A DNA stretch of 64,000 bases from Marinobacter sp. LV10R510-11A (lineage in GTDB: Bacteria; Pseudomonadota; Gammaproteobacteria; Pseudomonadales; Oleiphilaceae): NCBI RefSeq assembly GCF_900215155.1, contig NZ_LT907980.1, positions 806,001 through 870,000 on the forward strand, given 5' to 3'. Shown one piece after another: positions 43,469 through 55,410 of this stretch (its first letter is position 1; the number at the start of each line of letters is the position of its first letter). The notes under the pieces are model-generated. The model did not search any database and was not told the DNA's origin. It was given only the letters and a program-made list of their open reading frames with translations. The translations under genes and the position numbers were made by a program.

Positions 43469-43975
43469 CTAAGAAGCCCGACGCCGAAACAAAGGCAAGT
43501 CCGTATCCGTAGCAGCCTGATACCCCTGGCTGAAGAAGTTCAAAGACCGCGCAGCCTTACGAATATCTTTATCCGGCCGCAACTCATAAGTATCAAAGCC
43601 ACAGCGCTTCATAAATTGAAGCTGATCCAGCAACACATCACCAATGGCCCGCAGCTCATTTTTGTAGCCAAAACGCTCCCGCAGCAATCTCGCAGTGCTA
43701 TAGCCCCTGCCATCGCTAAACTTCGGAAAGTTAACCGCAATCAAAGGCAGCTCATGAACGTGATCCGCCAGAACGCCTGGCTCATCATGGCTATCTAACC
43801 AAACGCCGATATCGTCGTTCCCGGCAAACTGTTCACGATTTTCAATCCACAGATCTGCTGGAATCAGCGCTTTTTGCTGCTCAGGAATATCCGGAGAGTC
43901 ACCGTTTTCACGCCGTTGAACCACAACCCAAGGGTTTTGACGGACGCTGCCATCTCGGAAAATAATATCAGGCAT
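43469..43975 (-). CDS. DUF934 family protein (sulfite-reduction associated)
   Basis: 168 residues from the ATG at 43975; an upstream frame to 44077 lies inside the reductase gene. DUF934 proteins are small oxidoreductase-associated proteins of unknown activity that almost always follow a ferredoxin-type sulfite reductase gene. FPKFSDGRGYSTARLLRERFGYKNELRAIGDVL-type core (about residues 75-108) is diagnostic. It overlaps the reductase gene by eight bases, so the two are translated together. Confidence 0.9.
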   Translation of the reverse strand: MPDIIFRDGSVRQNPWVVVQRRENGDSPDIPEQQKALIPADLWIENREQFAGNDDIGVWLDSHDEPGVLADHVHELPLIAVNFPKFSDGRGYSTARLLRERFGYKNELRAIGDVLLDQLQFMKRCGFDTYELRPDKDIRKAARSLNFFSQGYQAATDTDLPLFRRRAS

Positions 43976-45620
43976 AAACCCGCTCCTTGAAAGGACTGAT
44001 ACCAACACGGCGGTAGGTGTCCAAGAAAGACTCCTCTTCCGTACGCTTATCAACGTACACATCAATAATCTTCGCAATCACGTCGGGCATATCATCCCGG
44101 GCGAAAGACGGCCCCAGAATCTTGCCGATAGAAGCATCGTGCTGTGACGCGCCGCCAAGACTTACCTGATAAAACTCCTGGCCTTTTTTATCGACACCCA
44201 GAACACCAATGTTGCCCACATGGTGGTGGCCACAAGCATTCATGCACCCGGAGATATTCAGGTCGATATTGCCAATGTCGTACAGGTAATCGAGGTTATC
44301 AAAGCGTCGCTGAATGGCCTCGGCAACGGGAATTGACTTGGCATTTGCCAGAGCACAAAAATCCCCGCCCGGGCAGCAGATAATATCCGTTAGAGTGTGC
44401 AGGTTGGCGGTGCCAAAGCCCATGGGGCCGAGCTGTTGCCAAAGCTCCAGTAAGCGATCCTGGCGCACATCTGCGAGCACCACGTTTTGATGGTGTGTTA
44501 CCCGTACTTCACCAAAACTGTATTCGTCTGCAAGGTCTGCAATCTGCTCAAACTGCTTATCGGTGACGTCTCCCGGAGGCGTTCCGGTTTCCTTCAAGGT
44601 CAGCGATACAATGGCGTAACCGGGCTTTTTATGGGTGTCTATGTTGTGCTGCAGCCACTGATCAAATGTACGGTTTTCGAACCTTTGCTGTGCAAGCAAC
44701 TCAGTTGCGTTGTCCAACTGTGCATAATCGGGTTCGGTAAAGTAACCCTGGACGCGCTCGATAGCCTCCGGAGTGAGCCGGGTAGGAGAATCTTTAATGT
44801 GCGCCCACTCAGATTCCACTTTCTCTGCAAAGCCTTCTGGGGTTAGGGCTTTTACCAGGATCTTAATACGGGCCTTAAACTTGTTATCACGGCGACCGTA
44901 ACGGTTATAGACCCTGAGAACAGATTCAAGATAGGTCAGTAGATCCAGCTCAGGTAGAAATTCACGGATTACAGGAGCAACCATGGGTGTGCGCCCAAGC
45001 CCGCCGCCTACATGTACCCGAAAACCTAACTCGCCGGCTTCATTACGCACGATTTGGAGGCCAATGTCGTGCACCTGAATGGCTGCTCTGTCTGTTTTTT
45101 CAGACGCATTGACAGCCACTTTGAATTTTCTGGGCAGGTACGCGAATTCCGGATGAAAAGTCGACCACTGGCGAATAATTTCGCAGTAGGGCCGGGGATC
45201 CGTAATTTCGTCGGCTTGCGCACCCGCAAACTGATCTGTGGTGGTGTTTCTGATGCAGTTGCCGCTGGTTTGGTTGGCGTGCATTTCCACCTCTGCCAGC
45301 TCAGCGAGAATATCAGGCACACTTTCCAAAGCAGGCCAGTTAAGTTGTACGTTCTGGCGCGTGGTAAAGTGTGCGTAGCCTTTATCGTAATCCCGCGTAA
45401 TACGTGCCAGACGGCGCAGTTGAACAGAACGCAGCATGCCGTAAGGTACGCAGATACGCAGCATGGGTGCTAGCCGTTGGATGTAAAGCCCGTTCTGGAG
45501 GCGCAAAGGAAGAAATTCGTCTTCCTCCAGCTCTCCAGCCAGCGCCCGTTCGGTCTGATCGCGGAACTGTGCAACCCGCTCGGCGGCCATTTGCCGGTCG
45601 TGCTCATCGTATACGTACAT
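43968..45620 (-). CDS. cysI: Siroheme-Fe4S4 sulfite (or nitrite) reductase
   Basis: Six-electron reduction of sulfite to sulfide. 550 residues from the ATG at 45620 (AGGA nine bases upstream). Two ferredoxin-like half domains and two siroheme/4Fe-4S halves are present; the cluster cysteines are in CPGGDFC (Cx5C) and GCMNACG (Cx3C), and TSGNCIRNTTTD is the N-terminal siroheme loop. The pairing with DUF934 favours assimilatory sulfite over nitrite reduction. Siroheme supply links it to cobA at 22935. Confidence 0.9.
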   Translation of the reverse strand: MYVYDEHDRQMAAERVAQFRDQTERALAGELEEDEFLPLRLQNGLYIQRLAPMLRICVPYGMLRSVQLRRLARITRDYDKGYAHFTTRQNVQLNWPALESVPDILAELAEVEMHANQTSGNCIRNTTTDQFAGAQADEITDPRPYCEIIRQWSTFHPEFAYLPRKFKVAVNASEKTDRAAIQVHDIGLQIVRNEAGELGFRVHVGGGLGRTPMVAPVIREFLPELDLLTYLESVLRVYNRYGRRDNKFKARIKILVKALTPEGFAEKVESEWAHIKDSPTRLTPEAIERVQGYFTEPDYAQLDNATELLAQQRFENRTFDQWLQHNIDTHKKPGYAIVSLTLKETGTPPGDVTDKQFEQIADLADEYSFGEVRVTHHQNVVLADVRQDRLLELWQQLGPMGFGTANLHTLTDIICCPGGDFCALANAKSIPVAEAIQRRFDNLDYLYDIGNIDLNISGCMNACGHHHVGNIGVLGVDKKGQEFYQVSLGGASQHDASIGKILGPSFARDDMPDVIAKIIDVYVDKRTEEESFLDTYRRVGISPFKERVYA

Positions 45621-45635
45621 AAAGGAAAGTCCTGT

Positions 45636-45664
45636 ACAATAATATCGTAGCGGCATGCACCCAA
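45636..45664 (-). promoter_or_regulatory. Possible promoter of the sulfite reductase operon
   Basis: Read on the minus strand: TTGGGT (45664-45659), 17 bases, TATTGT (45641-45636), 16 bases before the ATG. Further upstream (45694-45800) are AT-rich stretches with repeated GATTAT motifs that could bind an activator such as CysB. That is a guess. Confidence 0.35.
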
Positions 45665-45909
45665 GGGAGTTCGATTCCGGACTGTAGGGTTGCGCCCGAA
45701 AATCGGGAGCCTTATATCTGAAACGAAGGATAGCAGGCCATTCTTATTCTAGAAACGATTATTTCAAGATATGATTATCGATTCAAGCGATAAGCCGGTG
45801 CGTTGCGGGCTAGACGAATGTCAATTTACTGCTTTACTGATGGGGGAGGCGATGGTGTTGGCCTGCTTCACTAAATTTTGATGCAATAAACTCGGGAAAG
45901 GAGCAAATA

Positions 45910-46014
45910 ATGAAGAAGTTAATGCAATCAGACAGCCAGGTCGATGCCATAGCTGCCGTATTGATTATTGCGCTTGTGGTTACATTTGCTGTGATGTGGG
46001 TGTCCGGCCAGTAA
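45910..46014 (+). CDS. 34-residue single-TM small protein (candidate)
   Basis: Short open frame with an excellent AGGAG ribosome-binding site six bases before its ATG. The peptide starts MKKLMQSDSQVDAIAAV and continues as a hydrophobic helix (about residues 12-31) ending in VSGQ. The charged start followed by one membrane helix suggests an inner-membrane microprotein. It ends two bases before the stop of the convergent DUF2970 gene. It is not a family I can name; existence rests on the ribosome-binding site and composition. Confidence 0.6.
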   Translation: MKKLMQSDSQVDAIAAVLIIALVVTFAVMWVSGQ

Positions 46015-46016
46015 CG

Positions 46017-46253
46017 CTACTGCCCGGAGAGTGCTAACTGCACAATCAGTACGAGTGTGCCGATAAAGAGGGCTGTGAACAGCAAGCCACCGATAATGTA
46101 GGGCCACGGGCTGTGGCTACCAAAATCTTCTCCATGGTGCTTGCTGGACTGAACCCCTAGGGCGCCGGCTGCGACGCTCTGCATCACTTTAAAAACGCTG
46201 GGGCCCCGAGGCTTTTTGTTTTTATCAGTCTCTGTGCCAGACGACTTTGTCAT
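46017..46253 (-). CDS. DUF2970 family small membrane protein
   Basis: 78 residues from the ATG at 46253 (AGGA eight bases upstream; ATG 46262 is possible but poorly spaced). Polar N-terminus, VMQSVAAGALGVQSSKHHGEDF, then SPWPYIIGGLLFTALFIGTL and one strong transmembrane helix (about 52-75). This is the DUF2970 pattern; function unknown. metH lies 33 bases downstream on the same strand. Confidence 0.85.
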   Translation of the reverse strand: MTKSSGTETDKNKKPRGPSVFKVMQSVAAGALGVQSSKHHGEDFGSHSPWPYIIGGLLFTALFIGTLVLIVQLALSGQ

Positions 46254-46286
46254 AAAATTCATCCTATCTGCGTGTAAATTTAGCTT

Positions 46287-49985
<3,699 letters not shown>

Positions 49986-50142
49986 AGTCAGTATTCCGGA
50001 TGTCGTTATTAACGGCGTATTTGCTTCAATGGCGCGGGATGATAGCAAAAATGTCAGCGCCAGTCGTAGTTCCGTCCGTAGTTATTCTTTACTTGCGTCA
50101 AGTGTGGTGCGCGGGGCGTGTGGTACGGGAAAGTGACTACCC

Positions 50143-50177
50143 CATGAAAGACCAACTAATTTACTTGGTCTTTCATG
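50143..50177. promoter_or_regulatory. 13-bp perfect inverted repeat between metH and nfuA
   Basis: CATGAAAGACCAA (50143-50155) and TTGGTCTTTCATG (50165-50177) flank a nine-base AT-rich centre in the 243-base divergent gap. It has the form of a dimeric-regulator operator or an RNA hairpin, about 50 bases before the nfuA ATG and 160 bases from metH. It does not match the IscR or MetR consensus by eye. Confidence 0.5.
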
Positions 50178-50228
50178 TTGGCGCGAACTCCCCTAAAATG
50201 ACTCTGAACTTACCAACGGGTTGAAAAC

Positions 50229-50816
50229 ATGACTTTGGTTACTGTGACAGATCCCGCACGGGATTATCTTGCGGAGCTTATTGAAAAGCAGGATGTGGAA
50301 GGCATGGGTGTACGAATTTTCGTAACGCAGCCAGGTACCAAAAATGCAGAAACCTGCTTGGCTTATTGCCCTCCTAACGAGATTGTACCTACCGATGAGC
50401 AGGTCGATCTGAAAAGATTCACGCTGTACTTGGATCATAACTCCGTCCCCTTCCTCGAAGAAGCGTATGTGGATTACTCCAAGGATCAGATGGGCGGCCA
50501 GCTCACAATCAAGGCGCCGAACGCCAAGGTTCCAAGCGTTGATGAAAACGCGCCACTGCCTGACCGAGTAAACTACGTGTTGGCTTCGGAAATCAACCCC
50601 AACTTGGCTTCACACGGCGGCGAAGTGTCACTGGTTGAAATCGTTGATGGATCTGTTGCTGTTTTACGTTTTGGCGGCGGCTGCCAGGGCTGTTCCGCAG
50701 TAAGCCTTACTCTGAAGCAGGGTGTTGAAACGACGCTCAAGGACAGGGTACCGGAAATAACAACAGTGCGTGATGTAACAGATCACACACAGACTGAGAA
50801 CGCTTACTACCAGTAG
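50229..50816 (+). CDS. nfuA: Fe-S cluster carrier NfuA
   Basis: Carries 4Fe-4S clusters to client enzymes. 195 residues: N-terminal degenerate A-type domain (about 1-95; its cysteines are not in the A-type pattern) and C-terminal Nfu domain with the cluster pair in [12 protein letters not shown] (CxxC). Single gene followed by a hairpin. Clients in this window could include LeuCD and the sulfite reductase. Confidence 0.96.
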   Translation: MTLVTVTDPARDYLAELIEKQDVEGMGVRIFVTQPGTKNAETCLAYCPPNEIVPTDEQVDLKRFTLYLDHNSVPFLEEAYVDYSKDQMGGQLTIKAPNAKVPSVDENAPLPDRVNYVLASEINPNLASHGGEVSLVEIVDGSVAVLRFGGGCQGCSAVSLTLKQGVETTLKDRVPEITTVRDVTDHTQTENAYYQ

Positions 50817-51127
50817 TGATCAACTGCCCAGCTAAAGGGCAGCCGTTCGCTCGATTACGGAAACACCTGACCATTGCTGTGCAGGTGTTTCCGGAAAATA
50901 AAACCTCGTTATGTCAGTGACATCTCGTAAAACCTGCCTAGTTCCCACACATACCCGCAAAACGCTGCTCTACTTGCTGTAGGACAATGGCGGTTCGGCC
51001 AATGTTACAGAATCCTGGCTGCCGCATGATCTGCATTATAGATAGAGGCGGTAGCTGCTGGCCCGCCGGACTATAAATGACATAATATGCAGATGCTTCA
51101 TCTGCATTTGTATAACCGGGGTTCCAC
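50817..51127. other. Non-coding gap between nfuA and the DUF445 gene, two hairpins
   Basis: A 12-bp perfect stem, CGGAAACACCTG (50858-50869) with CAGGTGTTTCCG (50882-50893), follows nfuA. It lacks a T-run on the plus strand. A second perfect hairpin, ATGCAGATG/CATCTGCAT with a three-base loop (51087-51107), lies 20 bases before the DUF445 start and could affect its translation. I see no gene between them. Confidence 0.6.
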
Positions 51128-52315
51128 TTGTTTGACGCTGCGCTTCTGTCCGTGCCCATTACGGCCGCCTTGGTAGGCTGGTTTACCAACTGGCTTGCCA
51201 TACAGATGTCTTTCTATCCGGTAAAGTTTATGGGTGTTGGTGCCATCGGCTGGCAGGGTGTTATTCCACGTAAATCCGAGAAAATGGCTCATATCTGTAT
51301 TGACCGAACGCTTCGGCAATTTGGCGATTTAAATGCCGTTTATCAGAAGCTTGAACCCCAGCGCATTATTGAACAGGTGATCTCCCAGGTAACACCGCGG
51401 CTGGATGAGTATATTGATGAAGTTATGTACGAAATCCAACCGGTACTCTGGGATAATCTGCCCTTATTTTTACGCCGACGGATTTACCGATGGGCCCGGG
51501 AGCAGCTACCGGCTCGGGTTGAGGATCTGGTCGATGATTTTGGGGATGACCTTGATGAACTGGTCGACCTAAAAGCGCTGCTGAGTCGTGAACTGAAACA
51601 ACACCCAGACCTCATGAATCGCATATTCAAACAAGCGGGTTCGGTTGAACTCAAGTCGGTTATCAACCGCGGAGCTATTATTGGCGGAATTCTGGGCTGC
51701 TTTCTCGCACCAGCTTGGTCTGCCTACCCAACACCCTGGCTGCTGCCTATTGGCGGGTTTTTGATCGGCTTTATTACGAACTGGCTGGCCATTAATCTGA
51801 TCTTTGCGCCGCTAAAGCCCCGTCGGTTTCTGTTCTGGAAGATTCAGGGGTTATTTTTACGACGCCAGCCAGAAATCAGTGATATCTGGGCAAAGCTGGT
51901 TGCAGAAGAGTTGATCACGGTGGAAAAAGTGGCTGACGCCATGCTTAACGGTAGCGGGGGCGACCGCACCCGGGCCATTATACAAAAGCACCTAAGGCCT
52001 TTGCTGGATAACTCTCTGCTAATGAAACTCGGTGCCCAAATAACGGTTGGTATGAGCGGCTATACCGACTTGAAGAAAGCGATGAATGAGCAGGCGGTGC
52101 TTGCGACCCACGATGTGTTCAGCGATCCGAGCTTTAATAAGGAGCGAGCACCGGTTGTCGCCGGCGTGCTAGCCGGACAAATGAGAGCACTCCGGCCGGC
52201 GGAGTTCCAGGATATACTTCGCCCTGCATTTCGCGAGGAAGAGATTCAGCTCATGTTTATTGGCGGCATATTCGGCGCGTTGGCTGGAGCCGTTCAGTTT
52301 TTTGCACTGACCTAA
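51128..52315 (+). CDS. DUF445 family membrane protein
   Basis: 395 residues from a TTG, the only start that keeps the conserved N-terminal helix. Hydrophobic segments at about residues 5-25 and 190-235 carry the paired family motifs GWFTNWLAIQMSFYPV and GFITNWLAINLIFAPLKP. A long helical amphipathic middle and a C-terminal IGGIFGALAGAVQ helix follow. DUF445 proteins are widespread, and their function is not established. Coupled to a small membrane protein 11 bases downstream. Confidence 0.88.
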   Translation: MFDAALLSVPITAALVGWFTNWLAIQMSFYPVKFMGVGAIGWQGVIPRKSEKMAHICIDRTLRQFGDLNAVYQKLEPQRIIEQVISQVTPRLDEYIDEVMYEIQPVLWDNLPLFLRRRIYRWAREQLPARVEDLVDDFGDDLDELVDLKALLSRELKQHPDLMNRIFKQAGSVELKSVINRGAIIGGILGCFLAPAWSAYPTPWLLPIGGFLIGFITNWLAINLIFAPLKPRRFLFWKIQGLFLRRQPEISDIWAKLVAEELITVEKVADAMLNGSGGDRTRAIIQKHLRPLLDNSLLMKLGAQITVGMSGYTDLKKAMNEQAVLATHDVFSDPSFNKERAPVVAGVLAGQMRALRPAEFQDILRPAFREEEIQLMFIGGIFGALAGAVQFFALT

Positions 52316-52326
52316 AGGAGGGCGCC

Positions 52327-52683
52327 ATGCCTGCCTGGGCACTATTTACTACACTTACTACACAGTTTTTTGTGACGGCTGCTGCTGTTTTTGTTGTTCT
52401 CTGGGGCTTTTGGGCACTGGTGGTTCGGCCTTACCTGGATCGCAAGGTAGCTGAGCTTGTAGCGGCGACAGAGGAAATTGAACCGCGAGTGGCGCTTGGA
52501 GTGAAAAAGGGCGTTGCCGACACCATTCGGGAGCTGCCTGAAAGCGCCTGGGATGGCACCGTAAAAGAATCGACCCGGCAGTTCCTCAAGTTCGGTTCAG
52601 GGTTGTTTGAAAACGGCCTCAGTAGCTTACTGGGCAGCGCCGCTGACCTAGAGCGCCGAAAGCAGCCGCCAGATACACCCTAA
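52327..52683 (+). CDS. Small membrane protein paired with DUF445
   Basis: 118 residues, good AAGGAGGG ribosome-binding site. One N-terminal transmembrane helix (about residues 10-33) and a soluble charged C-terminal part (VRPYLDRKVAELV onward). Not a family I recognise. The stop overlaps the tusE stop on the opposite strand (shared CTAA). Its position directly after DUF445 suggests a partner; that is inference. Confidence 0.75.
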   Translation: MPAWALFTTLTTQFFVTAAAVFVVLWGFWALVVRPYLDRKVAELVAATEEIEPRVALGVKKGVADTIRELPESAWDGTVKESTRQFLKFGSGLFENGLSSLLGSAADLERRKQPPDTP

Positions 52684-53006
52684 AGGCAGTTTGTCGGCCG
52701 TGGCAGACCGGCTATGCGGCACGCTGTTTTTGCAGGGGTGCCAGGAAACAACTGCATAAGATAAATACTGTTCCCCTTGTCTTCACCTAAAGCCTCCCTC
52801 ACCGCTTTGACGAACAACCGGTTGGAGGGCGGCGACAGTTCATGTTCTTTGTAAAACAAGCGAAGAAACGTGATGATTTCCCAGTGTTTCTCATCAAGAC
52901 CTATGTGGTCATCTTCCGCAATTGTCGCTGCAATTTCAGGTGACCAGTCGCGTGCGTTTTCGAGAAAACCCTCATTATTTCTTGCAGGCATTAGAAGCTT
53001 TGTCAT
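52680..53006 (-). CDS. tusE: Sulfur relay protein TusE (DsrC-like)
   Basis: Accepts persulfide sulfur from TusBCD and passes it to MnmA for 2-thiouridine at tRNA wobble position 34. 108 residues. The transfer cysteine is penultimate (PTNCL), with a second cysteine in TACRIAGLP eleven residues earlier. Having both is a DsrC-like feature also seen in many TusE. Last of tusDCBE. Its stop overlaps the convergent small membrane gene. Confidence 0.93.
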   Translation of the reverse strand: MTKLLMPARNNEGFLENARDWSPEIAATIAEDDHIGLDEKHWEIITFLRLFYKEHELSPPSNRLFVKAVREALGEDKGNSIYLMQLFPGTPAKTACRIAGLPRPTNCL

Positions 53007-53009
53007 GGA

Positions 53010-53294
53010 TCACCAGCTGATTATGTGTTGGGCCTGAACCGTCAGATCAACCATGGCCGGGAAGTCCACAAGGGTCACCTTAGCGCCGCACTGCCCAACA
53101 CCGCGAGCTACAGCGTCCGGCGCCAGTGCATAAACGGGAATGCTGGGGTCATGCCCGCCCGATACAGCAAGTGCGAGCACCGCACTCTCAGTAAGCAACA
53201 GCGCATCCCCGGGCCTGAGCGCGTGCTTGCACTGCGCTGTGCGCGGATGACCGGGCACTTTGTTCAGAATGTGAAGGGTATGAATGGGTGTCAT
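53010..53294 (-). CDS. tusB: Sulfurtransferase complex subunit TusB
   Basis: 94 residues from the ATG at 53294 (GGGAA upstream); the frame extends to a TTG at 53333 that overlaps the tusC stop. MTPIHTLHILNKVPGH is a slightly extended TusB N-terminus, and DALLLTESAVLAL is typical. Part of the TusBCD hexamer that relays sulfur. Confidence 0.9.
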   Translation of the reverse strand: MTPIHTLHILNKVPGHPRTAQCKHALRPGDALLLTESAVLALAVSGGHDPSIPVYALAPDAVARGVGQCGAKVTLVDFPAMVDLTVQAQHIISW

Positions 53295-53329
53295 AACGGG
53301 TTCCCGCTCTGTTAGAGCGTGTTTGGGTA

Positions 53330-53680
53330 TCAACCAGCAAAGGCAGTGTGTGCGTATTGATGCAGCAGATCCGAACTGCTTTCAGTCATGACGACACCTG
53401 CCACCATATCTTCCAGGGCGAGCCCATATTGGGTGCAGGCCGCTGCGTCTGCGTGCATAGCTTCTACGCCGAAAATGGGTGCTGCGGAAAGGTTCTTTTC
53501 CACGGACTTCTGTTCAATGCCGCTGGTTTCCTGGGATCTCCGTAGCCAGTTAACGCCCGCGCCGGTAAAAAGCAGCGACACGGATTGGTCAAACGCAGCC
53601 AGCGAAAAGGCCATGTCGAGGGCCTCACGGCCAGCCCAGGTTCCGTATGGAGGTTGGTCAATTACAATCAACGTGCTCAT
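53330..53680 (-). CDS. tusC: Sulfurtransferase complex subunit TusC
   Basis: 116-residue DsrF-like subunit: IDQPPYGTWAGREALDMAFSLAAFDQ-type core (about residues 7-32). Lies two bases after tusD. The residues with relay roles sit in TusD and TusE; TusC is structural in the characterised complex. Confidence 0.93.
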   Translation of the reverse strand: MSTLIVIDQPPYGTWAGREALDMAFSLAAFDQSVSLLFTGAGVNWLRRSQETSGIEQKSVEKNLSAAPIFGVEAMHADAAACTQYGLALEDMVAGVVMTESSSDLLHQYAHTAFAG

Positions 53681-53682
53681 GT

Positions 53683-54099
53683 TCAGCCTCCCCCATGGAA
53701 ATAAAGAACGCGTGACGACGCCATGGTGCCTTCAACCCACTCACCAAGCCCGGCAATAATGAAAGGCTCCAGCAGGTTGCTGGCCGGCAGCTCATACCGT
53801 TTTTGTTCTGCACTGTCTACCAGCCCACGCCTTAACGCAGAAGCGATACAGGCGACCCCGGGTATGGCGTTATCTTTCAGGAACCTTGCCCATTCAGCAG
53901 GCCAATGGGTTTCGTCTGAAGGCGGTGCAGCGAGCGCTGAGGCAAGATGCACTCCATCACCATAGAGAAATACTCTGTCCAATGTATGGCCTGCAGCGAC
54001 TGCCGCCCGAGCGAAGGACAGGGCCGTCTGCGGAGCTTGGGAAGAATAGGGCGCCCCGGTAATGACCAGCGTGTAGTTTTGCAGAAGGTTAGCAGCCAT
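53683..54099 (-). CDS. tusD: Sulfurtransferase complex subunit TusD
   Basis: 138-residue DsrE-like subunit. Core YTLVITGAPYSSQAPQTALSFARAA and DRVFLYGDGVHLA; the catalytic cysteine is in IPGVACIASALRRG. First gene of the tusDCBE operon. Upstream lie a tandem 16-bp repeat and a terminator that isolates it from the BAX-inhibitor gene. Confidence 0.93.
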   Translation of the reverse strand: MAANLLQNYTLVITGAPYSSQAPQTALSFARAAVAAGHTLDRVFLYGDGVHLASALAAPPSDETHWPAEWARFLKDNAIPGVACIASALRRGLVDSAEQKRYELPASNLLEPFIIAGLGEWVEGTMASSRVLYFHGGG

Positions 54100-54125
54100 G
54101 ATTGCAGTTCTTGCCTGAAGTTAAG

Positions 54126-54157
54126 CCAGTGTACCTGTTAGCCAATGTACCTGTTAG
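54126..54157 (-). repeat. Tandem 16-bp repeat just upstream of tusD
   Basis: CCAGTGTACCTGTTAG (54126-54141) is followed immediately by CCAATGTACCTGTTAG (54142-54157), one mismatch, then a partial third unit TTAGTGTAGC. It lies between the terminator and the tusD start, in the promoter or leader. Confidence 0.7.
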
Positions 54158-54170
54158 TTAGTGTAGCAAT

Positions 54171-54204
54171 AGCAAAAACCCCGGCAAAGGCCGGGGTTTT
54201 TGCT
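54171..54204. terminator. Bidirectional terminator between yccA-like gene and tusD
   Basis: A perfect 15-bp stem (54171-54185 with 54190-54204), loop AAAG, with a GC core and AAAAA/TTTTT flanks on either side. It ends the BAX-inhibitor transcript before tusD. Confidence 0.92.
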
Positions 54205-54235
54205 AACTATGGCGTGCCCAAAGGCACCCCAGATA

Positions 54236-54952
54236 CTAATCGCCGGAGAAGGCGCCGGTAAGATACAACAGGGCCAAGAACAGGTTGTAGATGTTCAGGT
54301 ACAAGCCCGTAGTGGCCATGATGTAGTTGGTTTCACCACCGTTCACGATACGGCTTGTGTCATACAGGATGAAACCGGACATCAGGAACACGATCGCAGC
54401 ACTGATGGCCAGGCTGAGTGCAGTGATCTCAACCCCGAACATTGCAGCAACCATGGAGCCAAGAGCCGCTACCAACACTACAACCAGGCCGGCAACCAGC
54501 ATGCCACGCATGAAGCTGAAGTCTTTTTTGGTGGTCAGTACATAGCCGGACAGGGCGAAAAATACCACACCAGTGCCGCCTAGGGCCTGCATGACTATCT
54601 GCCCGCCGTTGTTGAGCTGCAAGTAATACAGCAGACTTGGACCAAGCGAAAGACCCAGCAGGCCAGTGAAGGCGAACACAACGGCAATGCCGGCAGAGCT
54701 ATTGGCGGTGCGCGGCAGCACAAACCAGATCAAAGCAAGAGCGCCCAGGCTGCATACAAGGCTTGCGCCTTGGCTCAGACCCATGGACATGGACACGCCC
54801 GCCATGGCAGCACTGAATACCAGCGTCATTGCAAGCAGGGTGTAAGTGTTGCGCAAAACCTTGGTCGCCGAAGCACTGATGGGTGCGGTAGCGGACCCAC
54901 GGGCAATCATGCCCTTGTGGTTCTGCTGTGCATTGTACTGTCTGTTTTGCAT
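54236..54952 (-). CDS. yccA: BAX inhibitor-1 / YccA family membrane protein
   Basis: 238 residues with a polar 35-residue N-terminus and seven hydrophobic helices. Family residues include the C-terminal acidic loop SGFILYDTSRIVNGGETNYIMATTGLYLNIYNLF region (about 195-228). E. coli YccA modulates the FtsH protease, and related proteins are pH-sensitive calcium leak channels. In pseudomonads it is next to tusD as here. Confidence 0.92.
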   Translation of the reverse strand: MQNRQYNAQQNHKGMIARGSATAPISASATKVLRNTYTLLAMTLVFSAAMAGVSMSMGLSQGASLVCSLGALALIWFVLPRTANSSAGIAVVFAFTGLLGLSLGPSLLYYLQLNNGGQIVMQALGGTGVVFFALSGYVLTTKKDFSFMRGMLVAGLVVVLVAALGSMVAAMFGVEITALSLAISAAIVFLMSGFILYDTSRIVNGGETNYIMATTGLYLNIYNLFLALLYLTGAFSGD

Positions 54953-55147
54953 TCTGATCTCCGGTTTAATACAGCTTAATTGGTTGTCGACGCCAGGCGC
55001 GGTGCCTGATAAACGCCAATCACCTAGAATTACACTCTATAGTAATGTCGAATTCTGAACTTTCAATCATTTACGACATGAAAGTACCCTACAGATTCCA
55101 TTAAAAGCAGTTAATGTTGAAGTATGCATGGAATTTTAAGCAGGGCG

Positions 55148-55175
55148 TTGACAGTACAGGCAATTCCGGTATCAT
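55148..55175 (+). promoter_or_regulatory. Promoter of the tRNA-Ser gene
   Basis: TTGACA (55148-55153), 16 bases, TATCAT (55170-55175), with a GC-rich discriminator; the mature tRNA begins 34 bases later. This is the best sigma-70 match in the window. Confidence 0.75.
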
Positions 55176-55209
55176 GCACACCGCTGTCGCTAGGCAGCAA
55201 TGGAAAACC

Positions 55210-55300
55210 GGTGGGCTGGCAGAGCGGCTTAATGCAGCGGTCTTGAAAACCGCCGTACGTTAGTAGCGTACCCGGGGTTCGAATCCCTGGCCCACCGCCA
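55210..55300 (+). tRNA. tRNA-Ser (anticodon UGA)
   Basis: A 91-base class II tRNA including the encoded CCA. A 7-bp acceptor stem pairs GGTGGGC (55210-55216) with GCCCACC (55290-55296). The anticodon loop CTTGAAA reads UGA, the long variable arm pairs GTACG with CGTAC, and the T-loop is TTCGAAT. T-run follows directly. It decodes UCA/UCG-type serine codons and is charged by SerS. Confidence 0.96.
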
Positions 55301-55410
55301 TTTTTCCATAAAATCAAGATTTTATTCCTCCTTCTGAAGACCTGTCTGCGCTGGTGCTCTGGGCTAACCAGGTTTTATCGTCACTGATTTCTACACTAGA
55401 CTCTGCCATG

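Noticed and set aside
43370..43798. Open frame running out of the 111-bp hairpin element
   Set aside because: Begins inside the palindrome and continues antisense to DUF934; a typical artefact of this repeat type.
50000..50224. 74-residue open frame across the metH/nfuA promoter gap
   Set aside because: No good ribosome-binding site, odd composition, and its second ATG is part of the inverted repeat.
49986..50228. SAH, SAM or cobalamin riboswitch upstream of metH
   Set aside because: Looked for on the minus strand; no recognisable conserved core of any of these classes.
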